Assembly: GCF_020859565.1 (NCBI RefSeq)
Contig: NZ_JAJHUO010000007.1
Span: forward strand, 248,001 to 312,000
Direction of reading: 5' to 3'
Length of the DNA stretch: 64,000 nucleotides
Origin: Saccharothrix luteola
Lineage (GTDB): Bacteria; Actinomycetota; Actinomycetes; Mycobacteriales; Pseudonocardiaceae
This document shows positions 26,793-34,620 of the stretch, piece by piece (the first letter of the stretch is position 1; each line of letters opens with the position of its first letter). The notes beneath the pieces were generated by a model. It saw only the letters and a program-made list of their open reading frames with translations, had not been told where the DNA came from and did not search any database. Position numbers and translations under genes: made by a program.

Positions 26793-27242
26793 GTTGAGAC
26801 CCAGACCGAGCCTAGGAGATCACTTCAGTCCGGCTCCAGTCGTCCTGTAGCCGCATTCTTACGCTAAGCGTGTCCGATCAACCACACAGGGCGAACCCCG
26901 GTGAGCGAGGTTGGACCAGACAGCGGAACATCCGCTGCTCTCCCTGAACGACGAGGGCAGGCCGGCGTGCAAGGGGCATCCAGCCCGCGGCGGCGGAACG
27001 CCGGCCCGCCCTCGTCCCCTTCTCCACCGGAGACGGGTCATCCGGTAGGGGATGGCCCAACTCCATGCCCTCCCCCCAGTCGAAGGGGCCGTGCCCGGGA
27101 CCGAACCCCCGGACACGGCCCCTTCGGCGTTGCGCGGGACCAGGGGCCCGCGCACTGCACCGCGCGACCAGCGACCACACCGCGCGTCCGGCCCCTGCCG
27201 GACAGCCGGTCCCAGGGCCGAACGGCGAGGCCGGCTCGCGGG
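26793..27242. other. 450-bp intergenic region between the SARP and DedA genes
   Basis: It should hold the SARP promoter and the DedA terminator. A strong hairpin at 27081-27126 (CGAAGGGGCCGTG with CACGGCCCCTTCG) is described separately. A 62-codon frame on the minus strand (26878-27066) has a G-rich Shine-Dalgarno-like stretch before its ATG but no recognisable product; I do not call it a gene. Confidence 0.45.
27081..27126 (-). terminator. Terminator downstream of the DedA gene
   Basis: CGAAGGGGCCGTG (27081-27093) pairs perfectly with CACGGCCCCTTCG (27114-27126), with a further CCGGG/CCCGG pairing inside. It lies 117 bp after the DedA stop. Confidence 0.72.
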
Positions 27243-27890
27243 CTAGGCGACCTCTTCCAGCTCGCGCACCTCGCCGGCCTTGGCCGCCTTGCGCCGCTTG
27301 CGCAGCACCACCACGACGCCGACCACGACCGCGATGCCCATCAGGCCCCACATCGCACCGTTGAACACCGACTCGATGTACTTCGCCGACGCCCCCGCGG
27401 CGGAGCCGATGCCGATGTGCAGCGCCGACCAGCTCACCGCGCCGGCGATCGACGCGGGGAGGAACCGGCGGTACTCCAGCTTCGACGCACCCGCCGACGC
27501 GGGCACCAGGGTCCGCACCACCGGCATGAACCGGGCGAAGAACACCGCCCACGCGCCACGCCTGCGCAGCAGCGCGCCGGCCTTGTCCCAGTGCTCCTGG
27601 CCGAGCTTGCGCACCACCTTGCTGTCCCGCAGCCGGTCGCCGTAGCGGCGGCCGAGGAAGTAGCCGATGCTGTCGCCCGCCACCGCGCACACCGACACGA
27701 CCAACCACATGACCAGGAACCGGGACACGCTGGTGACCGTCGTCGCGGCCAGCAGCAGCGCGCTCTCGCCCGGCGCGATGAAGCCGACGCCCAGCGTGCA
27801 CTCCGCCAACGTCAACGCGCCCGTCACCGCGAGCACGGCGGGCTGCGGCAGACCGGCGAGCCCTTCCAGGGCGTCGGTCAGCAAGGCCAT
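27243..27890 (-). CDS. DedA-family membrane protein
   Basis: 215 residues. It has the DedA/VTT core: EXTL-like entry AECTLGVGFIAPGES, the GDSIGYFLGRRYG segment, and the functional FFARFMPVVRTLVPASAG loop, in which the conserved arginines are intact. Four to five membrane helices are predicted. DedA proteins act as phospholipid scramblases or flippases (undecaprenyl-phosphate or phosphatidylethanolamine carriers) and support envelope homeostasis. The short C-terminus is basic then acidic. It stands alone, 184 bp from the DUF397 gene. Confidence 0.92.
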   Translation of the reverse strand: MALLTDALEGLAGLPQPAVLAVTGALTLAECTLGVGFIAPGESALLLAATTVTSVSRFLVMWLVVSVCAVAGDSIGYFLGRRYGDRLRDSKVVRKLGQEHWDKAGALLRRRGAWAVFFARFMPVVRTLVPASAGASKLEYRRFLPASIAGAVSWSALHIGIGSAAGASAKYIESVFNGAMWGLMGIAVVVGVVVVLRKRRKAAKAGEVRELEEVA

Positions 27891-28027
27891 GGTTCATCCC
27901 CCTGTGGATCATGACGAGCACTCGGCGTGCAGGCTAAGGGGAGTCCACCGCAGCCACGTGGGCGGGCGCATCGGACCGCGGTCTGACCGGCCGCCAGACC
28001 AAGGTCGTACGGGCACCGGCCGAAAGT

Positions 28028-28055
28028 CGGGGACGCGCCTTAAGGCACGTCCCCG
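28028..28055 (-). terminator. Terminator after the XRE-DUF397 pair
   Basis: CGGGGACG (28028-28035) and CGTCCCCG (28048-28055), continued by GCC/GGC around a TTAA loop with one mismatch, form a compact stable hairpin 20 bp after the DUF397 stop. Confidence 0.8.
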
Positions 28056-28074
28056 AGGTGAACGGGCCGGCACG

Positions 28075-28266
28075 TCACCGGGTGTCGAATGCGCCGTTCT
28101 TCGCGCTGCCCACGAATCGGGACCACTGCGCGAAACCGAAGCCCAACTCGCCGCGGGTTCGGTTCTTCGAATCACGCACACCGGCGCCGTTCGGGTCGAG
28201 CGCGATTTCCACGCACTCCGGACCACCCGCGGACGACCACGTGCTCTTGCGCCACTGGCGTTGCAT
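28075..28266 (-). CDS. DUF397 small protein
   Basis: 63 residues. The family pattern is clear: WRKSTWSSAGGPECVEIA, then VRDSKNR and the C-terminal FAQWSRFVGSAKNG. DUF397 proteins occur in large numbers in filamentous actinomycetes next to XRE-type regulators (WhiJ/BldB networks) and seem to act with them in developmental control. Here it starts 17 bp after the XRE stop, so they are one operon. It lacks a helix-turn-helix and probably works by contacting its partner. Confidence 0.9.
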   Translation of the reverse strand: MQRQWRKSTWSSAGGPECVEIALDPNGAGVRDSKNRTRGELGFGFAQWSRFVGSAKNGAFDTR

Positions 28267-28283
28267 GGCAGTTCACCTCGGAT

Positions 28284-29132
28284 TCAGGCGAGCTCGCGCG
28301 CCACCCGCCCGATCAGCGCGGACGAGGCGGCCGGGTCGAGCGATTCGGCGCTGAGCCGTGCGAACATGTCGGAATACCTGGCGATGTCCGAGGGCTGTTC
28401 CCAATAGACGTCGCCCCTCGGACTTTCGATGTATACCACGGCCGGATCCGACTGCTCGGGAAACGACAGGATGACGAACGGACCGTCCATCGCAGCGTGA
28501 CCGCCCGCCTCGAAAGAGGCCACCTGCAGAGTGATGTTCGACAGTTCTCCGACCTCGTTGAGTCGCGCCAGCTGCTCGGCCATCACCTCCGGGCCGCCTA
28601 CCAACCTCCGCAGGGCTGCCTCGTCCACGACCGCGTGCAGGGACAGCGGGTCGTCCTCCAGCAGCAGCGCCTGGCGGGCCTTGCGCAGCTCCACCCGGCG
28701 GTCCACCTCGGCCGGCGCGGCGTCCGGCAGCACGGCCCGGATCAACGCCCTGGTGTACGCCTCGGTCTGGAGCAGGCCGGGCACCATGAGGCCCTGGTAG
28801 GTGCGCACCCACTCGGCGTCGGCCTCGAACCCGACGTACCGGCCGGGCGCGATGTCGCCGAACTCGTCCCACCACGCCCGGCGCCGCGCGTCACGGGCCA
28901 GCTGCACGAGCTCTTCCGACGTGGCCCGGTCGGCGCCGTAGGCCGAGAGCATGTCGCGGACGTCGCGCGGGGTGACGCCGACGCGGCCGGTCTCGATGCG
29001 GCTGATCTTGGACGCCGAGCACTCCAGCCGCTCGGCGACGTCCTCGATGGTGAGGTCGGCCGCCTCGCGCAGCCTCCGAAGCTCGCTGACCAGCCGTCGC
29101 TTGCGCAGCGTCGGGCTGCTGCCCCGTGGCAT
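28284..29132 (-). CDS. XRE-family regulator with DUF5753 (Scr1/WhiJ type)
   Basis: 282 residues from ATG at 29132, with AAAGGTG about 6 nt upstream; the open frame upstream has no support. N-terminal Cro/C1-type helix-turn-helix: LRRLREAADLTIEDVAERL then CSASKISRIETGR. The rest (about 95-275) is DUF5753, with the hallmark VGFEADAEWVRTYQGLMVPG and LLQTEAYTRAL. These proteins pair with DUF397 partners and tune development or secondary metabolism. The dyad CTGCAACTTGCAG 95 bp upstream is a plausible autoregulatory site shared with the divergent gene. Confidence 0.9.
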   Translation of the reverse strand: MPRGSSPTLRKRRLVSELRRLREAADLTIEDVAERLECSASKISRIETGRVGVTPRDVRDMLSAYGADRATSEELVQLARDARRRAWWDEFGDIAPGRYVGFEADAEWVRTYQGLMVPGLLQTEAYTRALIRAVLPDAAPAEVDRRVELRKARQALLLEDDPLSLHAVVDEAALRRLVGGPEVMAEQLARLNEVGELSNITLQVASFEAGGHAAMDGPFVILSFPEQSDPAVVYIESPRGDVYWEQPSDIARYSDMFARLSAESLDPAASSALIGRVARELA

Positions 29133-29226
29133 CCGGACACCTTTCGTCGACGGCCCCGACCCGGGGGCCGCGGTCCAGTCTGTGGGCGGGCGCGGACCAA
29201 GCAAAGTGACGTCATCCATTCGTGTA

Positions 29227-29239
29227 CTGCAACTTGCAG
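29227..29239. promoter_or_regulatory. Dyad operator candidate between the XRE gene and the divergent CxxC gene
   Basis: CTGCAACTTGCAG is a perfect 6+6 palindrome around one base. It lies in the 167-bp divergent region, 95 bp before the XRE start and 61 bp before the other start, a usual place for a self-regulating XRE protein. Confidence 0.5.
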
Positions 29240-29299
29240 AGGGCCGGACGCGGTAACAGGCTGCGTGCAGCACACCGCCCCAGGGAAGGAGCGCTGAAG

Positions 29300-29623
29300 G
29301 TGTCCACCACCGTCTTCAGCCAGCTCGACCGGTCCCTCCGAGAACACCTGGCCACGCTGGTCCGCCTCGCGTCGATCGGCGACGACGAGACGGCGGTCGA
29401 GCTGGCCCGCTGCGAGCTGCCCAGGGTGGTGACCGCCGTCAAGGCGCTGCTCGACGAGCACACGCCCGACGAGCACGGCCGCTGCCCGACGTGCCGCACC
29501 CGCCGCTTCCGCCGCCGCCTGCCCTCGCCGTGCCGGGCGTACCTCGGCGCGCAGCTGGCGCTGACCGTCGGCGGCGACGAGCCGTCCGGCAACCACCGCA
29601 AGCACCTGCGCAGCGTCGGCTAG
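29300..29623 (+). CDS. Small protein with CPTC motif, unknown function
   Basis: 107 residues from GTG at 29300, with AAGGAG 8 nt upstream. The N-terminal half is helical and acidic (STTVFSQLDRSLREHLATLV). The C-terminal half holds a single CPTC pair in EHGRCPTCRTRRFRRR followed by a basic stretch and one more cysteine (PSPCRAYLG), so a zinc site or redox pair is possible. It is divergent from the XRE-DUF397 operon and shares its control region. I do not know a named family. Confidence 0.7.
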   Translation: MSTTVFSQLDRSLREHLATLVRLASIGDDETAVELARCELPRVVTAVKALLDEHTPDEHGRCPTCRTRRFRRRLPSPCRAYLGAQLALTVGGDEPSGNHRKHLRSVG

Positions 29624-29752
29624 CCCAGCTCGGTCGGGCGACGCGCCTCCCCCGCAAATCGAGCCCCACCAGCGCCGCCCGACCTGCCCCCGAGCCCGAC
29701 GCCGGACCGGCCACGCACCCCCGACCGAGGCCGGTCCGCCGTCGAGGCTCGG

Positions 29753-29795
29753 CACGGGGTGGGGGGGCCGGGGGGGGGGGCCCCCCCACCCCGTG
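29753..29795. terminator. GC-only hairpin with nine-G loop
   Basis: CACGGGGTGGGGGGGCC (29753-29769) and GGCCCCCCCACCCCGTG (29779-29795) form a perfect 17-bp stem; the loop is nine G on the plus strand. It stands about 130 bp after the CxxC gene and 100 bp after the SulP-carbonic anhydrase gene, which converge here, so it can terminate both. The remaining bases of 29624-29896 carry no supported gene. Confidence 0.7.
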
Positions 29796-29896
29796 TTGAA
29801 TTGCCGCTGCTCCGCAGACGGCGGGCGAGGTCGCCGGGAAGTCGACCTCGCGGATCGGGTGCGACCGGTGCGGGCTATGCGGTGGGGGGCAAGGGG

Positions 29897-32101
29897 TTAG
29901 GCGTAGACCGGTTCCAGGCCGTCGTGGTCGGGGTCGACCAGGTAGACGCGGGCGGCGGAGATGTCGAAGTACATGCCGACCAGGCGCAGTGAGCGCGTGG
30001 CCACCGCTTCGCGCACGCTCGGGTAGGCCATGAGGTTGTCCAGTTGTTGCGCCACGTTCGCGACCGAGAGCCGTTCCACCACCGGTAGGTCGGATTCGGC
30101 CGCGTGGAAGCGGATCAGGCTCGGCTCGACCGCCTTCAGCCACGTGTGCAGCTGCGTGCCCGGCCGCGTCGAGCCGTGCACCACCGCCTTCATCGCGCCG
30201 CAGTCCGAGTGCCCGCACACCGCGATCGTCTCGACCGCCAGCACCTCCACCGCGTACTCGATCGCCGCGCCCACGGAGTCGTCGCCGTCCAGCGGCACCA
30301 GGTTGCCGATGTTGCGCACGCAGAACAGGTCGCCCGGCCCGCTCGTGGTGATCAGGTTGGGCACCACGCGGGAGTCGGCGCACGTGATGAACAGCTGCCG
30401 CGGGCGTTGGCCTCGCGCGGCCAGCTCCGCCAGGAACGGGCGGACCAACGGCGCGGTGGTGCGCTCGAACTCGCGCATGCCGCGGATCATCGGGTCGACG
30501 TCGGCGCGCGGCCGGGGCAGGGTGACGTGCCGGTGGCGCTGCCAGTGCGACCACGGCGCGAACCACCTCGGCAACGGCGACAGCGGCGTCTTGCGCAGCG
30601 CCGGGATGCCCTTCCTGGCCTTGCTGAACCACGTGTCGTGCACCTCGTCCACCTCGACGTGGCCGCCCAGCCGCTCGTAGCCGACGCGCCAGTCGTCGAT
30701 CGCCTCGAACGCGCCGTGGTCGAGGAAGTCGATGTGCAGCTCCAGCACCACGCGCTGCCCCAGCGGGATGGCGCGCAGCCCGCGCACCAGCCGCCCGGCG
30801 CCGAAGAACACCAGCGAGCCGCGGATCACCACGCGCCAGCCGTCGGGCTCCTGCTCGACGCGCACCGAGGCGCGGGTCAGCCGGTGCAGCGACCGCAACG
30901 CCGCCACCGCGACGCCCAGCAGCACGCCTTCCACCAGCCCGAGCACGAGCACGCCCACCACCGTGACCGCGTACGCGGAGAACTCGCCGTGCCGCCACAA
31001 CGCCTGCATCCGGCGCACGCTCACCAGCCGGAGACCCACCACCAGCAGCACGCCGGCCAACGCCGCCAACGGGATCAGCTCCAGCACCCAGCCGAGCGCG
31101 AGCACGAACACCGCGATCCACGCACCGTGCAGCACGGTCGACGCGCGGGTCCGCGCGCCCGCGGCGACGTTGGTCGAGCCGCGCGCGATGCCGCCGGCGA
31201 TCGGCAGCCCGCCCAGCGCACCCGTGACGACGTTGGCGGCGCCCTGCGCGATCAGCTCCCGGTCGAGGTCCGCGCGCGGCCCGGCGTGCAGCTTGTCGAC
31301 CGCGACGGCGGACAGCAGCGATTCCATGCTGGCCACCACGGCCACGGTGAGCACCGCGAACGCGATCCCGCCGAAGCCGCCGACCGGCAGTTCCGGCAGC
31401 ACGATTTGGCTGAACACCTCACCGGGCAGGTCGACCCGGGCCACGTCGAACCCCATCGTCGCGACCGTCGCGACCAGCACCGCCACCAGCGGCGCGGGCA
31501 CGACCGAGGCGCGCGGCACCCGCGGCCACAGCACCAGCGCGGCCACCGCCAGCGCGCCGACGAGGACGGCCGACCACGCCACCTCCATGGTGGCCACCTT
31601 GGCGACGTTGTCCAGGACCGAGGTGGCCGTGGCGCCGCCGAGCACGACGGCGAGCTGCCCGATCGCGATGCTCAAGCCGATGCCCGCCAGCATCCCGTGC
31701 ACCACCGCGGGCGAGAGGGACAGCGCCATCCGGCCGAGCTTGGCCAGGCCGAACAGGAGTTGCACGGCGCCCGCGGCGAGCGTGATGGCCGCGGTGGCGG
31801 GCCAGCCGTACTCGGCGACGAGTCCGCCGGTGATCACCACCAAGCCGGTGGCGGCGCCGCTGATCTGCAACGGCGCGCCGGACAGGGAGCCTGCCACGAT
31901 GCCGCCGACGACGCCGGAGATCAGCCCGGCCATCAGGGGCGCGCCGACCGCGGCGGCGACGCCGAGCGAGAGCGGCACGGCGACCAGGAACACCACGACG
32001 GAGGCAGGCAGGTCGTGGCGAAGAACGCCGGCGAGACCGCCCGGAGGACCTGCCGTGGTGTGCTCGCCCGCGTGGGACTTGTTGGGGCGCGGTCGGTTCA
32101 T
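29897..32101 (-). CDS. SulP-family anion transporter fused to beta-carbonic anhydrase
   Basis: 734 residues from ATG at 32101 with AAAGGA 6 nt upstream. Residues about 15-410 are a SulP (SLC26-like) membrane domain with 12 or more helices, including ISGAATGLVVITGG and SMESLLSAVAVDK. A STAS-like segment follows (RVVIRGSLVFFGAG ... LHIDFLDHGAFEAID). Residues about 525-734 are a beta-carbonic anhydrase with the zinc ligands C574, H631 and C634 and the D576-R578 dyad (CADSR, CGHSDC). SulP proteins fused to carbonic anhydrase are thought to import bicarbonate, the fused enzyme equilibrating it with CO2 at the inner face. The small leader ORF upstream may regulate it. Confidence 0.93.
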   Translation of the reverse strand: MNRPRPNKSHAGEHTTAGPPGGLAGVLRHDLPASVVVFLVAVPLSLGVAAAVGAPLMAGLISGVVGGIVAGSLSGAPLQISGAATGLVVITGGLVAEYGWPATAAITLAAGAVQLLFGLAKLGRMALSLSPAVVHGMLAGIGLSIAIGQLAVVLGGATATSVLDNVAKVATMEVAWSAVLVGALAVAALVLWPRVPRASVVPAPLVAVLVATVATMGFDVARVDLPGEVFSQIVLPELPVGGFGGIAFAVLTVAVVASMESLLSAVAVDKLHAGPRADLDRELIAQGAANVVTGALGGLPIAGGIARGSTNVAAGARTRASTVLHGAWIAVFVLALGWVLELIPLAALAGVLLVVGLRLVSVRRMQALWRHGEFSAYAVTVVGVLVLGLVEGVLLGVAVAALRSLHRLTRASVRVEQEPDGWRVVIRGSLVFFGAGRLVRGLRAIPLGQRVVLELHIDFLDHGAFEAIDDWRVGYERLGGHVEVDEVHDTWFSKARKGIPALRKTPLSPLPRWFAPWSHWQRHRHVTLPRPRADVDPMIRGMREFERTTAPLVRPFLAELAARGQRPRQLFITCADSRVVPNLITTSGPGDLFCVRNIGNLVPLDGDDSVGAAIEYAVEVLAVETIAVCGHSDCGAMKAVVHGSTRPGTQLHTWLKAVEPSLIRFHAAESDLPVVERLSVANVAQQLDNLMAYPSVREAVATRSLRLVGMYFDISAARVYLVDPDHDGLEPVYA

Positions 32102-32173
32102 GTCGGGTCCTTTCGAGCGCAAGGGGTCGTCGCCCCACGCGGCGCGCGGGGTGTCGTCGATCGCAGAGGGGGC

Positions 32174-32332
32174 CTAGCGCCGTGCTAAGGGCGGCAGGAG
32201 GCGCGGCCAGAAGGCGTCGAGTCGGAACTCGGCCCCGGCGCGGTGGTGAGGGTTCGCCACGGTGGCACCTCCGTGTCGGCACAGGGGAACGTGTCGGCAC
32301 AGCCCGCGTCGCACAGGTCGCGTCCACACCAT
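32174..32332 (-). CDS. Candidate leader peptide ORF upstream of the SulP-carbonic anhydrase gene
   Basis: 52 codons from ATG at 32332 to TAG at 32174. The first part contains a repeated LCRHVPLCRH, encoded by a direct DNA repeat on the complementary strand (GTGTCGGCACAG at 32273-32284 and 32291-32302). An internal in-frame GTG at 32260 has a perfect GGAGGT 6 nt before it and would give a 28-residue peptide ending FWPRLLPPLARR, with one rare TTA leucine codon. The stop lies 72 bp before the transporter start. Actinomycetes often carry short Arg/His/Cys-rich leader peptides before sulfur and anion transport genes, some acting as cysteine-responsive attenuators. Function here is inference; no published copy is known to me. 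Confidence 0.5.
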   Translation of the reverse strand: MVWTRPVRRGLCRHVPLCRHGGATVANPHHRAGAEFRLDAFWPRLLPPLARR

Positions 32333-32415
32333 GATGACTGAGGAAGTGCCCGCTCTGACAGCGGATCCACCCGGTCGTGTTGATCACGAGCGGGGCGTCA
32401 CCCCTGGTGACGGAC

Positions 32416-33033
32416 CTACCGGCCGACGGCGGCGTAGGCGCGGCCGACCGCGACCGCGCCGGCGCACAGTCCGATGAGGACGGCCGCCACCTGGCCCACG
32501 GCGGCGAACTCCGGCACGGCGCCGAACCACTCCGCGCCCGCCAACGGGTACGCGAGGAGCAGCGCCAACCACGGCACGCGCAGCACCACCGGCCCCAACA
32601 CGGTGATGCCGCCGGCCGCGGCGCACGCCACGTAACCGGGACCGACGTCGACCACGTCGGTGAGATCGATCGGGTAGACACCCGAAGAGATGACGAACGC
32701 CGTCACGAACGTCGCGCCGACGTGTCCCGCGAGGACGACCGCCGCCGCGCGCCACGGCCCCGCCTCGCGTTCCAGCACGCCGAGGCAGACCGCCACGCCG
32801 ACCAGGGCCAGCCCGGTGGCCACGAGGCCGTCGCCCGCGGGGTCGAGCACGAACGCGCTGCCCAGCAACGCGTTGACCGGGTGGTCGTCGAGGTTGGCCG
32901 CGTTCGTGCTCAGCGATTCCCGCACCTGCGCCGACATCCCGTCGGCGAACACGAACCGCGTCAGCAGCGCGAGCACCGCCACGGCCGACAGGTAGCCGGC
33001 CGTGACGGGGTGGCGGCGGAAGCGTTCACGCAC
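32416..33033 (-). CDS. Rhomboid-like membrane protein lacking the protease motif
   Basis: 205 residues with six predicted spans. An outer loop after the first span (VFADGMSAQVRESLSTNAANLDDHPVNALL) and the H-x-x-A-T-like GHVGATFVTAF resemble the actinobacterial rhomboid-like family. The place of the catalytic GxSG is taken by GPGYVACAAAGG, without serine, so it is probably not a protease. The start is 24 bp after the gnd stop, so it is cotranscribed with 6-phosphogluconate dehydrogenase; a functional link is not obvious. Confidence 0.78.
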   Translation of the reverse strand: MRERFRRHPVTAGYLSAVAVLALLTRFVFADGMSAQVRESLSTNAANLDDHPVNALLGSAFVLDPAGDGLVATGLALVGVAVCLGVLEREAGPWRAAAVVLAGHVGATFVTAFVISSGVYPIDLTDVVDVGPGYVACAAAGGITVLGPVVLRVPWLALLLAYPLAGAEWFGAVPEFAAVGQVAAVLIGLCAGAVAVGRAYAAVGR

Positions 33034-33057
33034 CCGGCCATGATCGGGCCGGTGGTC

Positions 33058-34497
33058 TCAAGCGTCCACTTGAGACCTGTCACCCGACCAGAGGGTGTGG
33101 AAGCTGCCCTCGCGGTCGGTGCGGCGGTAGGTGTGCGCGCCGAAGAAGTCGCGCAGGCCCTGGATCAGCGACGCGGGCAGCCGCTCGGACCGCAGCCCGT
33201 CGTAGTACGCCAGCGCGGACACGAAGCCGGGCGCGGGCACGCCCGCGGTCACCGCCTTCACCACGACGCGCCGCCACGCCGCCTCGGCCGACTTGACCGC
33301 GTCGCGGAAGTAGTCGTCGACGAGCAGGGACGCCAGCTCCGGCGCCTTGTCGTAGGCCTCGCGGATGCGGTCGAGGAACCGGGCCCGGATGATGCAGCCG
33401 CCGCGCCAGATCGTGGCCATCGCGCCCAGGTCGAGGTCCCAGCCGTACTCGGCGCTCGCCGCGCGCATCTGGTCGAAGCCCTGCGCGTACGCCACGACCT
33501 TCGACGCGTACAGCGCCTGCCGCACGTCCTCGACCAGCGAGCCGTCCGCGTCGCCCGCGACCTCGGCGGGCCCGAACGCCGACCGCACGGCCTGCCGCTG
33601 ACCCGCCCGCCCGGACAGCGACCTCGCGAACACCGCCTCCGCGATGCCGGTCACCGGCACGCCCAGCTCCAGCGCCTCCTGCACGGTCCAGCGGCCGGTG
33701 CCCTTCTGCTCGGCCTCGTCCGCGATCACGTCCACCAGGGCGGCGCCGGTCTCGACGTCCACGTGGCCGAGCACCTCGGCGGTGATCTCCACCAGGTAGG
33801 ACTCCAGGTCACCGGTGTTCCAGCCGCGGAACACCTCGGCGACCTCGGCGGGCGCCATGCCGCCGACCCGGTGCAGCAGGTCGTAGGCCTCGGCGATGAG
33901 CTGCATGTCGGCGTACTCGATGCCGTTGTGCACCATCTTCACGAAGTGCCCGGCGCCGTCCGGCCCGACGTGCACGCAGCACGGCACGCCGTCGACCTTG
34001 GCCGCGATGTCCTCCAGCACCGACCCGAGGTGCTGGTAGGACTCCTTCGAACCGCCCGGCATGATCGACGGGCCGTTGAGCGCGCCTTCCTCGCCGCCGG
34101 AGATGCCCGCGCCGACGAAGTGCAGCCCGGCCTCCTTCAGCGCGGCCTCGCGGCGACGGGTGTCGGCGTAGTGGGCGTTGCCGCCGTCGATCACCATGTC
34201 GCCGGGCTCCAGCAGGGGCACGAGCTCGTCGATGACGGCGTCGGTGGGACCGCCCGCCTTGACCATGATGATGATCTGGCGGGGCGTCTGGAGGCTCGCG
34301 ACGAGCTCTTCCAGCGTCTCGGCGGGCACGAAGTCGCCCTCGTGGCCGTGGTCGGCGATCAGCGCTTTGGTGCGGGCGTGGCTGCGGTTGTGCACGGCGA
34401 CGCGGTAGCCGTGCCGGGCGAGGTTGCGCGCCAGGTTGCTGCCCATGACGGCGAGCCCGGTGACGGCGATCCGCGCGGGTGCCTCGGAGGTGGTCAT
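33058..34497 (-). CDS. gnd: 6-phosphogluconate dehydrogenase, long form
   Basis: 479 residues, the long homodimeric form. The NADP-binding loop is GLAVMGSNLARN, and HNRSHARTK supports NADP preference. The substrate signature IIDGGN-type is MVIDGGNAHYADT; the catalytic lysine lies in HFVKMVHNGIEYADMQ. It makes ribulose 5-phosphate and NADPH in the pentose phosphate pathway. ATG at 34497 is followed by MTTSEAPARIAVTG. It is divergent from a LacI-family gene (123 bp between starts), which might regulate it, and it precedes a rhomboid-like gene in an operon. Confidence 0.96.
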   Translation of the reverse strand: MTTSEAPARIAVTGLAVMGSNLARNLARHGYRVAVHNRSHARTKALIADHGHEGDFVPAETLEELVASLQTPRQIIIMVKAGGPTDAVIDELVPLLEPGDMVIDGGNAHYADTRRREAALKEAGLHFVGAGISGGEEGALNGPSIMPGGSKESYQHLGSVLEDIAAKVDGVPCCVHVGPDGAGHFVKMVHNGIEYADMQLIAEAYDLLHRVGGMAPAEVAEVFRGWNTGDLESYLVEITAEVLGHVDVETGAALVDVIADEAEQKGTGRWTVQEALELGVPVTGIAEAVFARSLSGRAGQRQAVRSAFGPAEVAGDADGSLVEDVRQALYASKVVAYAQGFDQMRAASAEYGWDLDLGAMATIWRGGCIIRARFLDRIREAYDKAPELASLLVDDYFRDAVKSAEAAWRRVVVKAVTAGVPAPGFVSALAYYDGLRSERLPASLIQGLRDFFGAHTYRRTDREGSFHTLWSGDRSQVDA

Positions 34498-34620
34498 CTG
34501 CACAGCCTGCCGAAATCCTCGCCCGCGCGCACCTGTGTGGCACCCCTCAACGCCCACTGCGCCGTACGCGGCCGGCCGCGCTGTAACATCGTGAAACGCC
34601 AGTGGAACAGGGGGACGGGG

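Noticed and set aside
26878..27066. A 62-codon minus-strand frame with a G-rich ribosome-site-like stretch
   Set aside because: Product matches nothing, composition is like random GC-rich sequence, and it lies just behind a terminator with no promoter.
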